This document shows positions 22,501-32,560 of a DNA stretch of 64,000 bases, piece by piece. Each line of letters opens with the position of its first letter. Positions within the stretch are counted from its first letter, which is position 1. The notes beneath the pieces were generated by a model, which saw only the letters and a program-made list of their open reading frames with translations, did no database searches and was not told the origin of the DNA. The translations under genes were made by a program, and so were the position numbers. This stretch comes from Fulvia fulva (taxonomy: Eukaryota; Ascomycota; Dothideomycetes; Mycosphaerellales; Mycosphaerellaceae). The stretch is from the NCBI RefSeq assembly GCF_020509005.1, contig NC_063020.1:186001-250000 (forward strand), given 5' to 3'.

Positions 22501-23746
22501 TTGGACACTTCGGTACATCATCTGATCAAGAAGGTACTGGTCTCGAGAAGCAAGTCTGTCGTGCCAGATGCGCAACGAGAGGTCGCAAGGGCCTATGCAG
22601 AGCTACAATATACCGGGAAGTGGCAGCGAATGACTATTTACGATACGGTACAGAAGCTTGCGGCTGCCGGAGACCAAAGGCTGCTTGTAGGTGCTGAGCT
22701 ATGTAAGTCGACTTCAGGGCAGACATGGCCTGATTTGCGATCCCTGACTGCGTGTATGGGCAGGGATGAAGAGTACATGGCGCTCCTTTCCTCGTACCAA
22801 TTCTGGATCATGCCTGGCTCACTTACCTCGCGTTTCATACCAAACTTTGTTCGGGGTGCAATAGGAAGTGGCTTGCATCGGTACCTTCGACAAAGATTGT
22901 ACGGACCCATCAAGCAGAAGATTTCTCAAGCCGTAGACCACGCCCAATGTCGTGTTCAGTCCCGGAGCGAGCATGACCGTGAACAGGACGGCGAGTTGAT
23001 CCAGTGGTACTTGCAGCAAGCAAAGACCATGCCTGACCCAGCCTTCATCACCGACCTGGATACTTTATGCTCAACCATTATCTTCCTCAACACGGCCGCC
23101 GGTCCTATCGCGCTCTTCGCCACAGGAACGATGAATAACATCCTCCAATACGAGCACGTCGATGGTCTAGTGACCGAGCTCAGACAAGAAATTACACAAG
23201 CTCATTCCGAAGACCCTGGCGAGTGGTCTTGGGCGAAATTGGAGAAACTCAAGCTTCTTGACAGCGTGGTGCAAGAGTCTCTGCGGCTTGACATGTACGG
23301 CGGCCTGAACTTCGAGCGTGTCGTCATGGAGGCCATCAACATACCTGACGGACCGCACTTGGAGAAGGGCACAATTGTTGTATTTCCGAACTTTGCGGTG
23401 CATCGTGATCCGGGGAATTATGAAGAGCCAGATATATTTCAGCCGCACCGCTTCGTGAAGGCGCCTGGTCGGTTGTATGATATCTCTGGTCGGTATCTGC
23501 CGTCTGGATATGGCCGTAGGGTGAGTGTCGACTCTTTACTCGTTTGTATGTGATCGCTAACCTGACCTTGATAGACATGTCCAGGCCGATGGTATGGTAC
23601 GGCGATGATTAAGCTCATCCTAGCACAGCTGATTACCCGACTTCGACTTTGAGTGTAAGTCTCTGCAGAAGCCCCGGTTTCGTGGTCCTTTGCCAGCACC
23701 GTTGTATACCATCGATGCAAAGCGACGCACTACTCAAGACGTGTAG
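22501..23746 (+). pseudogene. Cytochrome P450, N-terminally truncated and frameshifted
   Basis: Coding 22501..23520, a 54-bp GT-AG intron (23521..23574), then 23575 onward. The spliced frame gives the heme-binding motif GYGRRTCPGRW (Cys codon 23578-23580). ESLR (23275-23286) is the ExxR motif and FQPHRF matches the PERF region. Fungal P450s are about 500 residues; about 130 N-terminal residues including the membrane anchor are absent and no ATG starts the frame. After LITR a frameshift near 23,635 leads to TGA 23650-23652, while an adjacent frame reads a typical P450 C-terminus (DFDFE...) to TAG 23744-23746. Substrate unknown. Likely a dead remnant beside the hAT element. Confidence 0.82.
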
Positions 23747-23822
23747 CTGAGATGGTCACCTTCGCTTGAATACCATCTACTACACAATACACACATCTCA
23801 ACGTCCCTCACTTCTCCTCCAG

Positions 23823-24629
23823 CTATTGCCCTCTTTTCTCACCAACATTCTTTGGTCCGTCCCTCCCAGCAGCCTTCCACCTCCCCACATGCAGCAAAGG
23901 CTGGTCCAATCCTTCGATCGGGAAGAACCCAGGCAGTCCCTCCACCCTCTTGATCCAAGCCAGCACATTTTGATACGGCTTCAAGCTGATATCTCCCATC
24001 TCCGCCAAGGCGATGTACACAAACACACTGAGATCAGCAATTGCCGGCCGACCCAACACGAGCCAGTCGTTCTTCTCGAGCTGCTTCTCTAAAGCTTTCA
24101 ACGAGGCATTTCCGCGAATGGCACCTTCCTCCAGGAAAACGTCGAGTTTGTCTTGAGACCACTGTTGATTGTTGCCAAGACCATTGTAGGGGCCATTGTA
24201 GGAGAGAATGGCGCGGTTGGTGAAAACGCCATATTGCACCCAAGAGTTCGCGAAAGAGAGCTTTGATTACATTCAGACTCGCCTGCGCTCCGTGCGAGAT
24301 GGTCTAAGACTTACCCAGTTCACAATTTGTGCCTGCTCGTACAAATCACTGGACCAGTACGATGAAGGTCCTTGCGAAGAGCCTCCGTTACCCCATTTCC
24401 CTGCCAACCAGACGAGGATGGAGCTAGAGTCGTTCAAGATCTTATCGCCATCGACGAGGCAGGGGACTTCGCCACGAGGATTTATTGCGAGGAACTCAGG
24501 GGAGTGTTGTTGGTCCGCGAGGAAGTCGAGCTCTTCGTGCTTGAGCTGGATACCGAGCAGGACTTCGAGAAGACGGACTTTGTAGGAGTAACCGCTGCCG
24601 TTGAAGGTGTAAAGCGTGCCTGCGGACAT
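23823..24629 (-). CDS. Glutathione S-transferase-like protein
   Basis: Two exons on the minus strand: 24629..24315 and 24260..23823, with a 54-bp GT-AG intron (24314..24261) in phase 0 joining VNW to LSFANSW. The product is 250 residues. The N-terminal thioredoxin-like half has NPRGEVPCLVDGD then SSSILVWLA, the usual glutathione-binding cis-Pro and Glu/Ser-Ser pattern. The C-terminal half is helical (NDWLVLGRPAIADLSVFVYI). Such enzymes conjugate glutathione to electrophiles or act in secondary metabolism. Length and splice sites are intact, so it is the only undamaged gene between the P450 remnant and the Zn2Cys6 relic. The convergent P450 ends 77 bp away. Confidence 0.85.
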
Positions 24630-25428
24630 GGTGAGATTGTGAAGAAAGTAGAGATCATGGAAGGGATAAGATGGTTGAATGGCCCGGGGGTCATCATTGC
24701 TATTGTATCCTCACACACAGCGTAAATGAGAATGGCGCCATGATTATGCTCTTTGGCACGATCTGATGGCGTGGATTGAGGGACACTACTTTGCCAGAGC
24801 TCTGCGATTAGAGTTCGTACTTGTCGATCCTGAGGTTGACGTGCTCGGCTATGGTCATTAGTAAAGCTTCTTGGGCCAGGTAGCGAATGTTGGGAGGGCT
24901 TCATGTTAGTGCGTTGCTCGTTCATGACTCCCGGCGTAATGCTGACAGCACAACGCATGTTAGACGCTTGCGACTCATTTACGGTCGAACATATATCTCA
25001 GCTTCTCTTGAGGCCACTTCGCATCTTCTGTCGACTGTCCCGGGCCTGCAGGTGTCAGCAACGAAATGATCTCGAAGTATTGAGCACACTCACCTCCAGC
25101 CTAGTGACCCCATATTGATTGGGAACACAGCGAGTTCGCCGACGCCTGGCCTCATATCTTGCACTTCGATCTCTGAGTCTTCGGGTGCTTTTGCAAAGTC
25201 AGTATCGTTTCTAGGAGCTTTGCGGGATGTACTGACGAAGGTATAGATCTGTCTTGCAGGGCAGCACAAGAGTCTTAGCTTTGATTCCCTTCATAGCCGC
25301 ATCGAAGTTGCCGTTGTATGGCTCCTGAGCCGAGACATCACCAGCTTGTCAAGTGTGTAGCATTGCCAGCATATTCTCGGGATCTTAAGCAGTCAGTACA
25401 GCCCGTGCGATGTCTAGCATTCTTTCAC

Positions 25429-26281
25429 CGGTGAAATACTCCCATGTCCCTCATTGTGTCGCAAAATACCGCCGTGTCACTTTAAGTACTCCCATAACCC
25501 TTATTGTGTTAGAAAGTACTGCCATAACCTAGGCATAATCTAAACTTGCGATTCTTGGACTTTTTTCAATTTTTCTTATTAAGCGTAGCGACCGAGCGCT
25601 AGCAACACCGGAGTACGAGCTTGCGAGTACGTGAGTGCGGCGTCAGCGAGGGAGTGAATCTCTATACCAGCCCTCAACTAGCCTTGGCGCCCGCTCTGAT
25701 TGGTCAACTTTCAAGTTTTAGGGTCACGTGACCTACCGCACTGTGCCTATTGGCGAACTCGCAAACATATACTCGTCGCTAACGCCTATGTCGTCGTATA
25801 ATAAGCACTGTACGTCGGGTAGCGGTAGCGTGGATCGTACGCTACTTTGCAGTCTAGAAGGGTTGGTAGAGAGCTCCACTCCGCTACGCTTACCTTTAGA
25901 GGTTCACAACCGCTAACAGCACATTTTATCTATACTCTTTATATAATAAAACATACGCTTCTACATATAACGTATATGTTATATAATACTATAACTATAT
26001 ATAAAGCTTAAAATCTGAAAATTTCAGATCTTAAGAATTTAAGGAACATTGGATTTATAAGTTAGTAGTTATACTTTTCTTAGTTCTACCTCTTGCAAAA
26101 CCTCTAAAACGTTTATTCTACACACCCTAGCGTTGTTCCCGCGATGCTACGACTACTACATACAGACGAAGGACATCGCAGTATTTTTGCAACAATATAA
26201 GGGCTACGGGAGAACTTTTTAATATAAGAGGGACATGGCGGTACTTTTTGACACAATAAGGGACATGGGAGTATTTCACCG
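25429..26281. mobile_element. Non-autonomous MULE-like element with long inverted repeats
   Basis: The left end begins CGGTGAAATACTCCCATGTC and the right end is its reverse complement, with homology extending about 45 bases. It is flanked by the perfect 10-bp duplication ATTCTTTCAC (25419-25428 and 26282-26291). Long TIRs with 9-11 bp duplications fit Mutator-like elements. TIR-internal units (TACTCCCATAACCCTTATTG and relatives) recur just inside. There is no transposase; the inside is one copy of the 349-bp repeat plus AT-rich sequence. Confidence 0.82.
25579..25927 (+). repeat. 349-bp dispersed repeat, copy 1 (inside the MULE)
   Basis: Begins TTAAGCGTAGCGACCGAGCG and ends CAGCACATTTT. Collinear with 61503..61851, which has the same length, and with the inverted, truncated copy 55506..55770. 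Differences such as CAACCGCTAAC versus CAACCGCCAAC suggest some RIP. A short inverted motif (AAGCGTAGCG) occurs at the left end and again about 35 bp from the right end. Confidence 0.88.
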
Positions 26282-27053
26282 ATTCTTTCACTCACCCTTG
26301 TCCCAGGCCCAAGCTTCCCAGAAGTTCACCATGAAGTCCTCCAGGTCTTTGAACCCCAAAGCCGGCGCGGTCATATACACCTTCTCTCTGTAGAAGGGCT
26401 GACTGAATCCTCAGCCGGCATAGACTCGTCCTAAAGCCTTCATGCCCGCCACTCTCTCGTCATCCGTCCAGCCACGATATTTGCCGTCCTTGCTGATGTC
26501 GCCTTTGCAGATACCAGCCGAGGCAGCTCCTTTCGCGCTAAGTACAGCACTCTTGACACCTCAAGGAAGACTGAATTATGCAGCGACGTCTTGGTCGAGC
26601 CACAGTCAGGGATGACCCGATCCATGAAGTCGGAGTACTGCGTAGCCCACTGGAATGCTTGACCTGCGCTCATACTCCAGCCCATGACAGCGCGAGCATA
26701 GTCATACCCCAGGTATTTTGTCACGAGTGTATGTTGAGCGCGGATGTTGTCGTAGAAGGTCACATTTGGAAATGGTTTGAGGTCCGACCTGTTGCTTGGA
26801 GATGTTGACTGCCCGTTGCCGAAGAGAGCGCAGATGACGATGAAGTATTTTGTCGTATCGAGGGTCTTGCATTCGCCTATGCGCCATTCGTTGTCCTGGA
26901 TGCCGAGCGAGTATGAGGTTGGGAAGACGATTAAGGATTCTTCTGTGTGCCGTAGGTTTTATATGCGATGTAGGCCTTGGGTATGCTGCCGCCGGAATTC
27001 AAGGCAAAGTCGCCTAGGTCATATGTCTGAAACTTCTTGGCCGCCATCGCCAT

Positions 27054-27804
27054 GAAATGCTGTCTATGTTGCTTTCACGGCGACAGCAAGTACATTGAAG
27101 ACAACCTCCATGTGCATAGCTCCGACAATACCCCACTTGTCTTGCAGTCGAGAGTACAGAAGCAGAGCTGTATGACGTTGCCAATGTGTTTGATGTTGGC
27201 GTGTAGCCGATGCTTCTTTCGCACGCTGGGACGCGTTGTCAGCTGCTGTATCGGTTGTCAACAATTACTGCCGGTAATGCCATACAAAGCATGTAAAGGG
27301 GCTGCTGAGGGTATCTTGGGCGATGCAAAACGTTTGACCCGCCCAATGGGCTCATACGTGCCTCAATCGAATGCCGTGAGATTCGATGTGACTAGCTAAG
27401 GTCCTGTCAACCGAAGCCGCGAACAGTCTTTCTTAGTTTGCTGCTGTAGGGGTCGCTATCTGCCATGCCTTGCCACAACCACACGCCGGCCAGATGAAGT
27501 GACAGCCAGGGTAACCAGAAATTACACGGACCGGCTTGTCCTTTGTCCAGTTACAAACACCGAAACATGCGGGCTGCACCGACATTTCGTGAGTCTAGCA
27601 TGGTTCGTGCTTCCCGCAATATGTATGGATCCTCAAGCCGGCCGGTGTGTTAACAGCTGAGGCTATGTGGTCTGGATACCAGTTGATTCGTTCCGTCTCT
27701 TCTTGTAACAATGGAGCTTTTCGATACAATGGGCCGCCGCCGTTGATTATGATCAAGCGCGAAAGAGTGAAGAAGCAGTACTGTCTCCAATTGATTGTCC
27801 CGTT
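27054..27804. other. Intergenic, no supported gene
   Basis: Only short frames overlap this stretch, and none has family-like content. It separates the start of the hydrolase relic from the end of the Zn2Cys6 relic. Confidence 0.4.
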
Positions 27805-29362
27805 TTACGGAACCTCTTCCACTCTGCCATCAGGCTTAGCTGGCTCCAGAGCCGTTGGCTCTAGCAGGTAGTCTAGTTGCCGTAAAGGTGTGGGGAGGGA
27901 ACCGCTTTGTACTGCGAACGAAGCATTGGTACGATATGCTCGAAGGATATTATGTGCTGCTTTCAGCTTCTCTCTGTTGGCTGGATCAAGGATGAGTTCA
28001 ATCTGTTGCATGACAGAGACGACAAAGTCGAAGTCTTCATCAGCATCAGAGGCACAGAGAAGTATGCTTAGTGGCCAGCGTAGTGCTGGATTCCCCGGTT
28101 CTCGTATGTCTTGCTCCTTCAGGATGGCGATCGCCTGCGTCAAGTTGAGATAGATCTCCACGTCTTCAGGCCCTGCCAAGGGACGCAATATCTTCATCAG
28201 GTGAATGCGGAGTGCATAGATGGTAATTCGGTTCTTGGCTTGGTATAGGTTGATGATTTCCTTGGGAAGGACGTTTCCTTGATACATGGTGGGAATATTG
28301 TCCTCTAGAACGGCAAGTTGTTGCCATAGGTTGTCGTAGGTCTCCACGGTTGATAGTTGGAGAACGCCCGCAGTGCGGTCTACTTCGGTCTGACGGAGGA
28401 GTACGTTGACGCGGAACATCACCTGGTAGATACCCTGGAAGCCACCCAGGAAAGGAGACAGATAGTGATCATTGCCGGGGAACAGTCGGTCGAAAGCCGT
28501 GCCCCAGTCACCAGCAGCTTGGACGATGTTGGGCTGAAACACTGACAAAGCGCCCAAGTTGTAAATGATGCATTCTGCAACCATGCGGTAGAGGTTCCAA
28601 AGGCCAACGTTGCCTGCTGTTGCTGATTGGGAGAGTCGAGTCGCTAGTAGCTTCCTGCACATCTCGAAGTGAGCTACAGCATTGACCGAACAGCCTAGTT
28701 TGAGCGCCTTCGCCAGTCAGTCGATGTGTGCGGATACTAGTACGGCTCTCGATCTTCACCTCTAGTAGTCCAAGAAATACTATTGCGACAATCGCGGTGA
28801 CTGTCTCGGCGGGGTCTTCATGCTCGAAAGCGCGAGTCTGCTTAAGTCTCATGATGCAGCTTTGGTAGTTCTCAATAGACAGTTTGAGGGAATGCTCATT
28901 CCGGTCATCTTGACCAAACCTTCAGCTACTCGGTCAGCAGGATGGGTTTGGTATGTAAGAGATGCTTGTATCCTACGCCGAAAATGCTACGATGGCTTCT
29001 CTGACCAAGCGATTCTGTGTACAAAGGCGCCCAAACATCGTCTCTTCTAGATACCATGTCCCTGCCATCCGCGAGACCAAGGGTCGAAGGACCGTCGAGC
29101 TCTCGAGAGTGACCTGGCGTTCGAAATCGCTTCGGAAGGGTGGGTAGCCATTGGTGATGGCCAGTCGTGGGGGAGGCCCTTTGGCCTTGAGGTTGGTCGA
29201 GGAGATATTTTGTTCCGATTGCAAGTCTGGAGCGGTCTCTCGTCTGACACAAGCAAGACCAAGGCGCTGGCAGTGTCCGCATTTGGGCCGTACTTCGTCG
29301 CACTTTTTCTTCCGGGCCAGGCAAGTCAGACAACCAGTCTTCGATTTGAGCGGTTGAGGCAT
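27805..29362 (-). pseudogene. Zn(II)2Cys6 fungal transcription factor, broken
   Basis: ATG 29362 starts MPQPLKSKTG followed by the binuclear cluster with spacing Cx2Cx6Cx6Cx2Cx6C (residues about 10-37). Exon 1 runs to about 28,970. A GT-AG intron of about 80 bp leads to LKLSIENYQ, typical of the middle homology region. Near 28,757 the frame shifts, a TGA follows in AHID.LAKALK, and the frame beginning MCRKLL (28662) continues to TAA/TAG at 27805 with the regulatory domain. Such factors usually control neighbouring metabolic genes, here the P450, GST and hydrolase set; that link is inference. Frameshift plus nonsense make it non-functional. Confidence 0.8.
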
Positions 29363-30926
29363 ACCGCAAAGTATCTTCACATGCACACGGCACGCATACT
29401 CCGGCTTGTCTGTACGTGGCCGAGGGGAGCATTAACTCAAGATACTGATCGCTGCCCTGTTCCGGGCTTAGTGGCCATTCATGCAGTGCTACCAGACAAG
29501 TTTCTCGTGATCTTCGTCGTCCGATGTTCTCCAGTGCTCGTATGATCGAGGCCTAGACCAAGACGAGAATGCTCACGCCCCCACAAGAAGAAAACCCCTG
29601 CAGAATCAAAGACGCATGGCGTTCAGAATACAGGGAAGCTACCCACCGCTGCGGGATGCAGTCGTGAAGAGAGGCTGCGAACAATCCAATGATCTGATGC
29701 CTGCGGAAGGTGCATTTGGATGGAAGATCCAAACGGTGGGGCGTGGTTGGTGCTCTTGGGTGGCCTGTTGTTGTAGGAAGTGCTGTGCGTAATCGATTTT
29801 TCGCTTGAGGCGTCAAACTTTGTGAAGGGCCGATCTGCATGGATTGATCGATTGTATGGTACACTAAGTAACTTCCAAGATCTCTTTTGCCTGTAACAAA
29901 TCAACTCTGTAGAACTCGTTACGATGTATATGCGCTGACTTGTAAGCGAGTTGGGCAGCTAGGTCCTCGCTTCATGAACTCGTCAGGTGGTACCGTCGCG
30001 CTTAGGGGAGCACGGGATGAATGCGAAGCTATTACCGGCCAACCATTCCCTGTTGCAAATATGAATAAAGTTCCGCCTGTTCTGCATCTCTTCGAAACAA
30101 TCGATCAGACTATACTCAGTCATGGCAAGATCTGAGCACCAGCAAGATGCGACAAACCAGACCCAACGTCCGCAAAAGAGACGATCAACACCGGTGTCCG
30201 AAGAGAGCTTCCTTTCGATAGCGGGACTTGATCCTGAGAGCGGGGAGGACCGCCGCCTGTTCCTGCTCATGAAGGTAAACAGCCTTCGCATCTCCAAGTA
30301 TCTCCCGAGATTGGGCCTGTGGGCTGACGGCGTCGCATCGGTGAACAGGCAGAAGCGTTGCATGTCGTTCGGACTGTTGTCAGTCGTCCGGTCGAAGAGG
30401 CTCGCTTTTGACAAGCGATGGGCATCCTCTACCAGTCTGCATCTCCCGACACCATAAGAATCTATGATGCCTACGAGGACGTGGCTACGGCTTCCTCTGG
30501 CGACAACTGGATAATTCGCTAGCTGATCTGGCAAGCTCTCGCACAGACTTAGGCTCACGGTCGGCCTTGGGCAAGCAAGGGCACTGCTGATGCCGACTTT
30601 GTTCCATCACGGCAGTCTGCCTGGTGGGTACAGCTTCCCAGTCATCTCTGCAGGCGAGCTGCGATGGCCAGACACGAGAATCGCAGGGACCGAACGCAAT
30701 ATCGAATTCAATCTTCCATTACATGCAGCTGGGTGTCGGTGAACATGATCCTCGCAGAAATTCTGAAGACAATACACCGCCTTAGTCGGTCACAAATTCT
30801 GACTCGAAGTGACAACAGCCTCGGTATATCGACTGCAATGGAGACAACTATGCGCTGTTCGTCAGTGCATGCATCATGAGAATATAGAAACGTAGCACAT
30901 CTTGGAGGCAGTCGTGCCTCATGCAA
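29363..30926. other. Region without a confident gene
   Basis: One ATG-started plus frame, 30122..30457 (111 codons), has protein-like text (SFLSIAGLDPESGEDRRLFLLMKVNSLR is in this frame in shorter pieces). Downstream frames have further protein-like pieces separated by stops, so this may be a decayed gene of unknown family. No RNA gene or repeat was recognised. Confidence 0.3.
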
Positions 30927-31214
30927 TCAGGTCTTCATAGGTCCATCAGTCCGGTACTGTCCTCTGCCCTTGCCACTAGTGCGCTCAATCCCCATTCCGA
31001 CGGCCCATTGGGATGGTCGCTCTTGTCCAGGTAAGAGTGGATGTTTGGCCAAGTCCGGGCACACGCCATGCGCGGCGTCAATGTCAGTAGCGACAGGCTC
31101 ATGTGCACTGAGACATAACGATGGAGGAGACCGTTCCTTGGCCTCGGAGCACATCTGCTGGATCACACGGAAGTGTCCACACTCCATCCAGGTAATCATG
31201 TTGGCATAGCACAT
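30927..31214 (-). CDS. Small Cys/His-containing hypothetical protein
   Basis: From ATG 31214, 95 codons. The start MCYANMITWMECGHFRVIQQ and later VCPDLAKH resemble small fungal proteins that begin with a Cys-His metal-ribbon-like segment (C..C.H...C). The expected paired cysteines (CPxC) are incomplete here (CPDLA), so the fold may be degraded. There is no signal peptide. Family resemblance is from memory and moderate at best. Confidence 0.4.
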   Translation of the reverse strand: MCYANMITWMECGHFRVIQQMCSEAKERSPPSLCLSAHEPVATDIDAAHGVCPDLAKHPLLPGQERPSQWAVGMGIERTSGKGRGQYRTDGPMKT

Positions 31215-31341
31215 GTTGTTGAAGGTCGCCAAGTACAAGCAAGCTGCAGATCAAGTCGAGTGAGTCTCGGTGGTGAAAGATCAGCGGAAGTGCTTCAGTA
31301 GTGACAGAAGAAGCAAGTGAGGTGTGAAGAAAGTGTCGAGC

Positions 31342-31548
31342 ATGGCTGTTAGAGTTCTGTCACGGGTATCCTTATATGTCCTTGGACTCATTTTCCTTGC
31401 GTCAATAGTCACTCCTGCAGCGTTGGGTTGCGCAAGAGAGCGTGGCGAGGTCCTCCCCGCTTCCTATAGGCATAGCGAAGAGATGGATGCGGGAACTTCG
31501 GTCTGCATCTTCAGAGTGATTCGATCAAGAGCAGATCAATTCGCATAA
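31342..31548 (+). CDS. Possible small secreted protein
   Basis: ATG 31342 opens 68 codons. A basic N-terminus is followed by a strong hydrophobic stretch (LYVLGLIFLASIVTPAALG), a plausible signal peptide with cleavage after ALG, leaving about 40 residues with two cysteines. No family is recognised. Short length and lack of context make this a candidate only. Confidence 0.3.
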   Translation: MAVRVLSRVSLYVLGLIFLASIVTPAALGCARERGEVLPASYRHSEEMDAGTSVCIFRVIRSRADQFA

Positions 31549-32203
31549 CTATGCGTGTTTTGTCTTATACATTTTTACTGATATCCTGGCAATCCAGCAC
31601 GTTCTTGATCCTCGGAAGGGAATTTTCGCTTAAATCGACCATTCATTTGCCTAAGATGCGTTATGGCACAGACGCTAATAAAGCTAAATTCGCACGGCGG
31701 ATTCACGAATGATTGGATCTCTACTTGACCAGTCTCCACTCAGTATATTCGAGAGAGTGACACGAATAGTCGGCAATTCCGGGACAAGAACCATTGACAA
31801 CTCCTCCTCCTACTCCTTCTGCTCCACTGCTCAACGTCACAATGAACCGCACTGTCTGAAGATCGATCATGTTCAGCTGTCACGATATCGGCAAAGCTCG
31901 GCAAGGCAAACAGCCACATCGGCATGCCGACCGCGAACGCGAACATGATATATGGAAGAGAATGCCATCGGCCCGATACGATCTTGCACATCAGTCTTCC
32001 CGAGAGGCTGCTCATAAGGTACAGCGGGTTCAATATGGGCATCGATGCACGAAAACAAAGCTCGTCATCAACGAAAGATAGGCTGGTCATCTGTCTTGTC
32101 CAACATTGGGTGCTGATCACGGTATGGAGACCTGGAGCCAGGCCCCAGCCGAAGCGTATCACTTGTTGCTTGCATGCCATCCTTTCAACACTCTACGATC
32201 TCT
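31549..32203. other. Intergenic, no supported gene
   Basis: Several overlapping frames on both strands compete at 31.7-32.25 kb, and none shows recognisable domains. Probably non-coding or highly decayed. Confidence 0.35.
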
Positions 32204-32560
32204 GGTGGGTGCACGTACACGCACTCCCAGTTGTTGCGCAGCAGACGTGAGAAGATGCAGGGAGCAAGATCGAGCAAACCATCATCTTCCAGCTTGCAAC
32301 CCTGAAGTCGAGATTAACAAATCGGGCGTAGTTCTCCACTCCTGATCTGCTATCCGCATTTTAGCCTTGGTCCTCACCACTACTGGTGTCATCGAACTGT
32401 TCATCGAGGATCTTCACGAATTCGGTTGGGTGAAATAGTTCTTGCCGACATGGGTTCGTGTCGAGCTGAAACTCAGGGATGTTCATGACAGCGTCATTGA
32501 CTGCTCAGTCGACGTAGATGAAGTTCGTGTACCTGGTCACACACAAGGACTGATGTGACC
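32204..32560 (-). pseudogene. Member B of the three-exon unknown family, degraded
   Basis: The minus strand near 32,545-32,510 reads RYTNFIYVD, then TGA, then AVNDAVM, matching KYTNCIYVDQEVIDAVL of members A and D. FVKILDEQFDD follows. After a short gap, exon-3-like text (GCKLEDDG...LLRNNWECVYVHPP) is close to member D's LLRNNWLSVYIRPP. A clear exon 1 (HHDGKWG) was not found upstream. At least one nonsense codon and a missing 5' part make it a pseudogene. Confidence 0.7.

Larger units (their letters stand above)
24974..27053 (-). pseudogene. Homoserine O-acetyltransferase-like alpha/beta hydrolase, disrupted by a MULE
   Basis: The minus strand starts at ATG 27053 (MAMAAKKFQTYDLGD). The nucleophile motif GWSMSAG near 26,660-26,685 and downstream text (KAKTLVLPCKTDLY, PPEDSE-like, then SIWGH.AGGPG around a short intron) match MetX-fold acyltransferase or hydrolase proteins. 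Lesions: a frameshift after about residue 45, another after VFLE, TGA replacing Trp in YAGWGF, an 853-bp transposon at 25429..26281, and further nonsense codons, including TAG for Trp near the C-terminus. The family includes enzymes of methionine and secondary metabolism; substrate unknown. It cannot give a functional protein. Confidence 0.82.

Noticed and set aside
27037..27399. Plus-strand ORF rich in cysteine
   Set aside because: It overlaps the start of the hydrolase relic antisense and has no domain-like order of cysteines.
28926..29432. 168-codon minus frame across the zinc-cluster exon
   Set aside because: It is an alternate frame of the Zn2Cys6 exon; the zinc-cluster spacing is found only in the 29362 frame.
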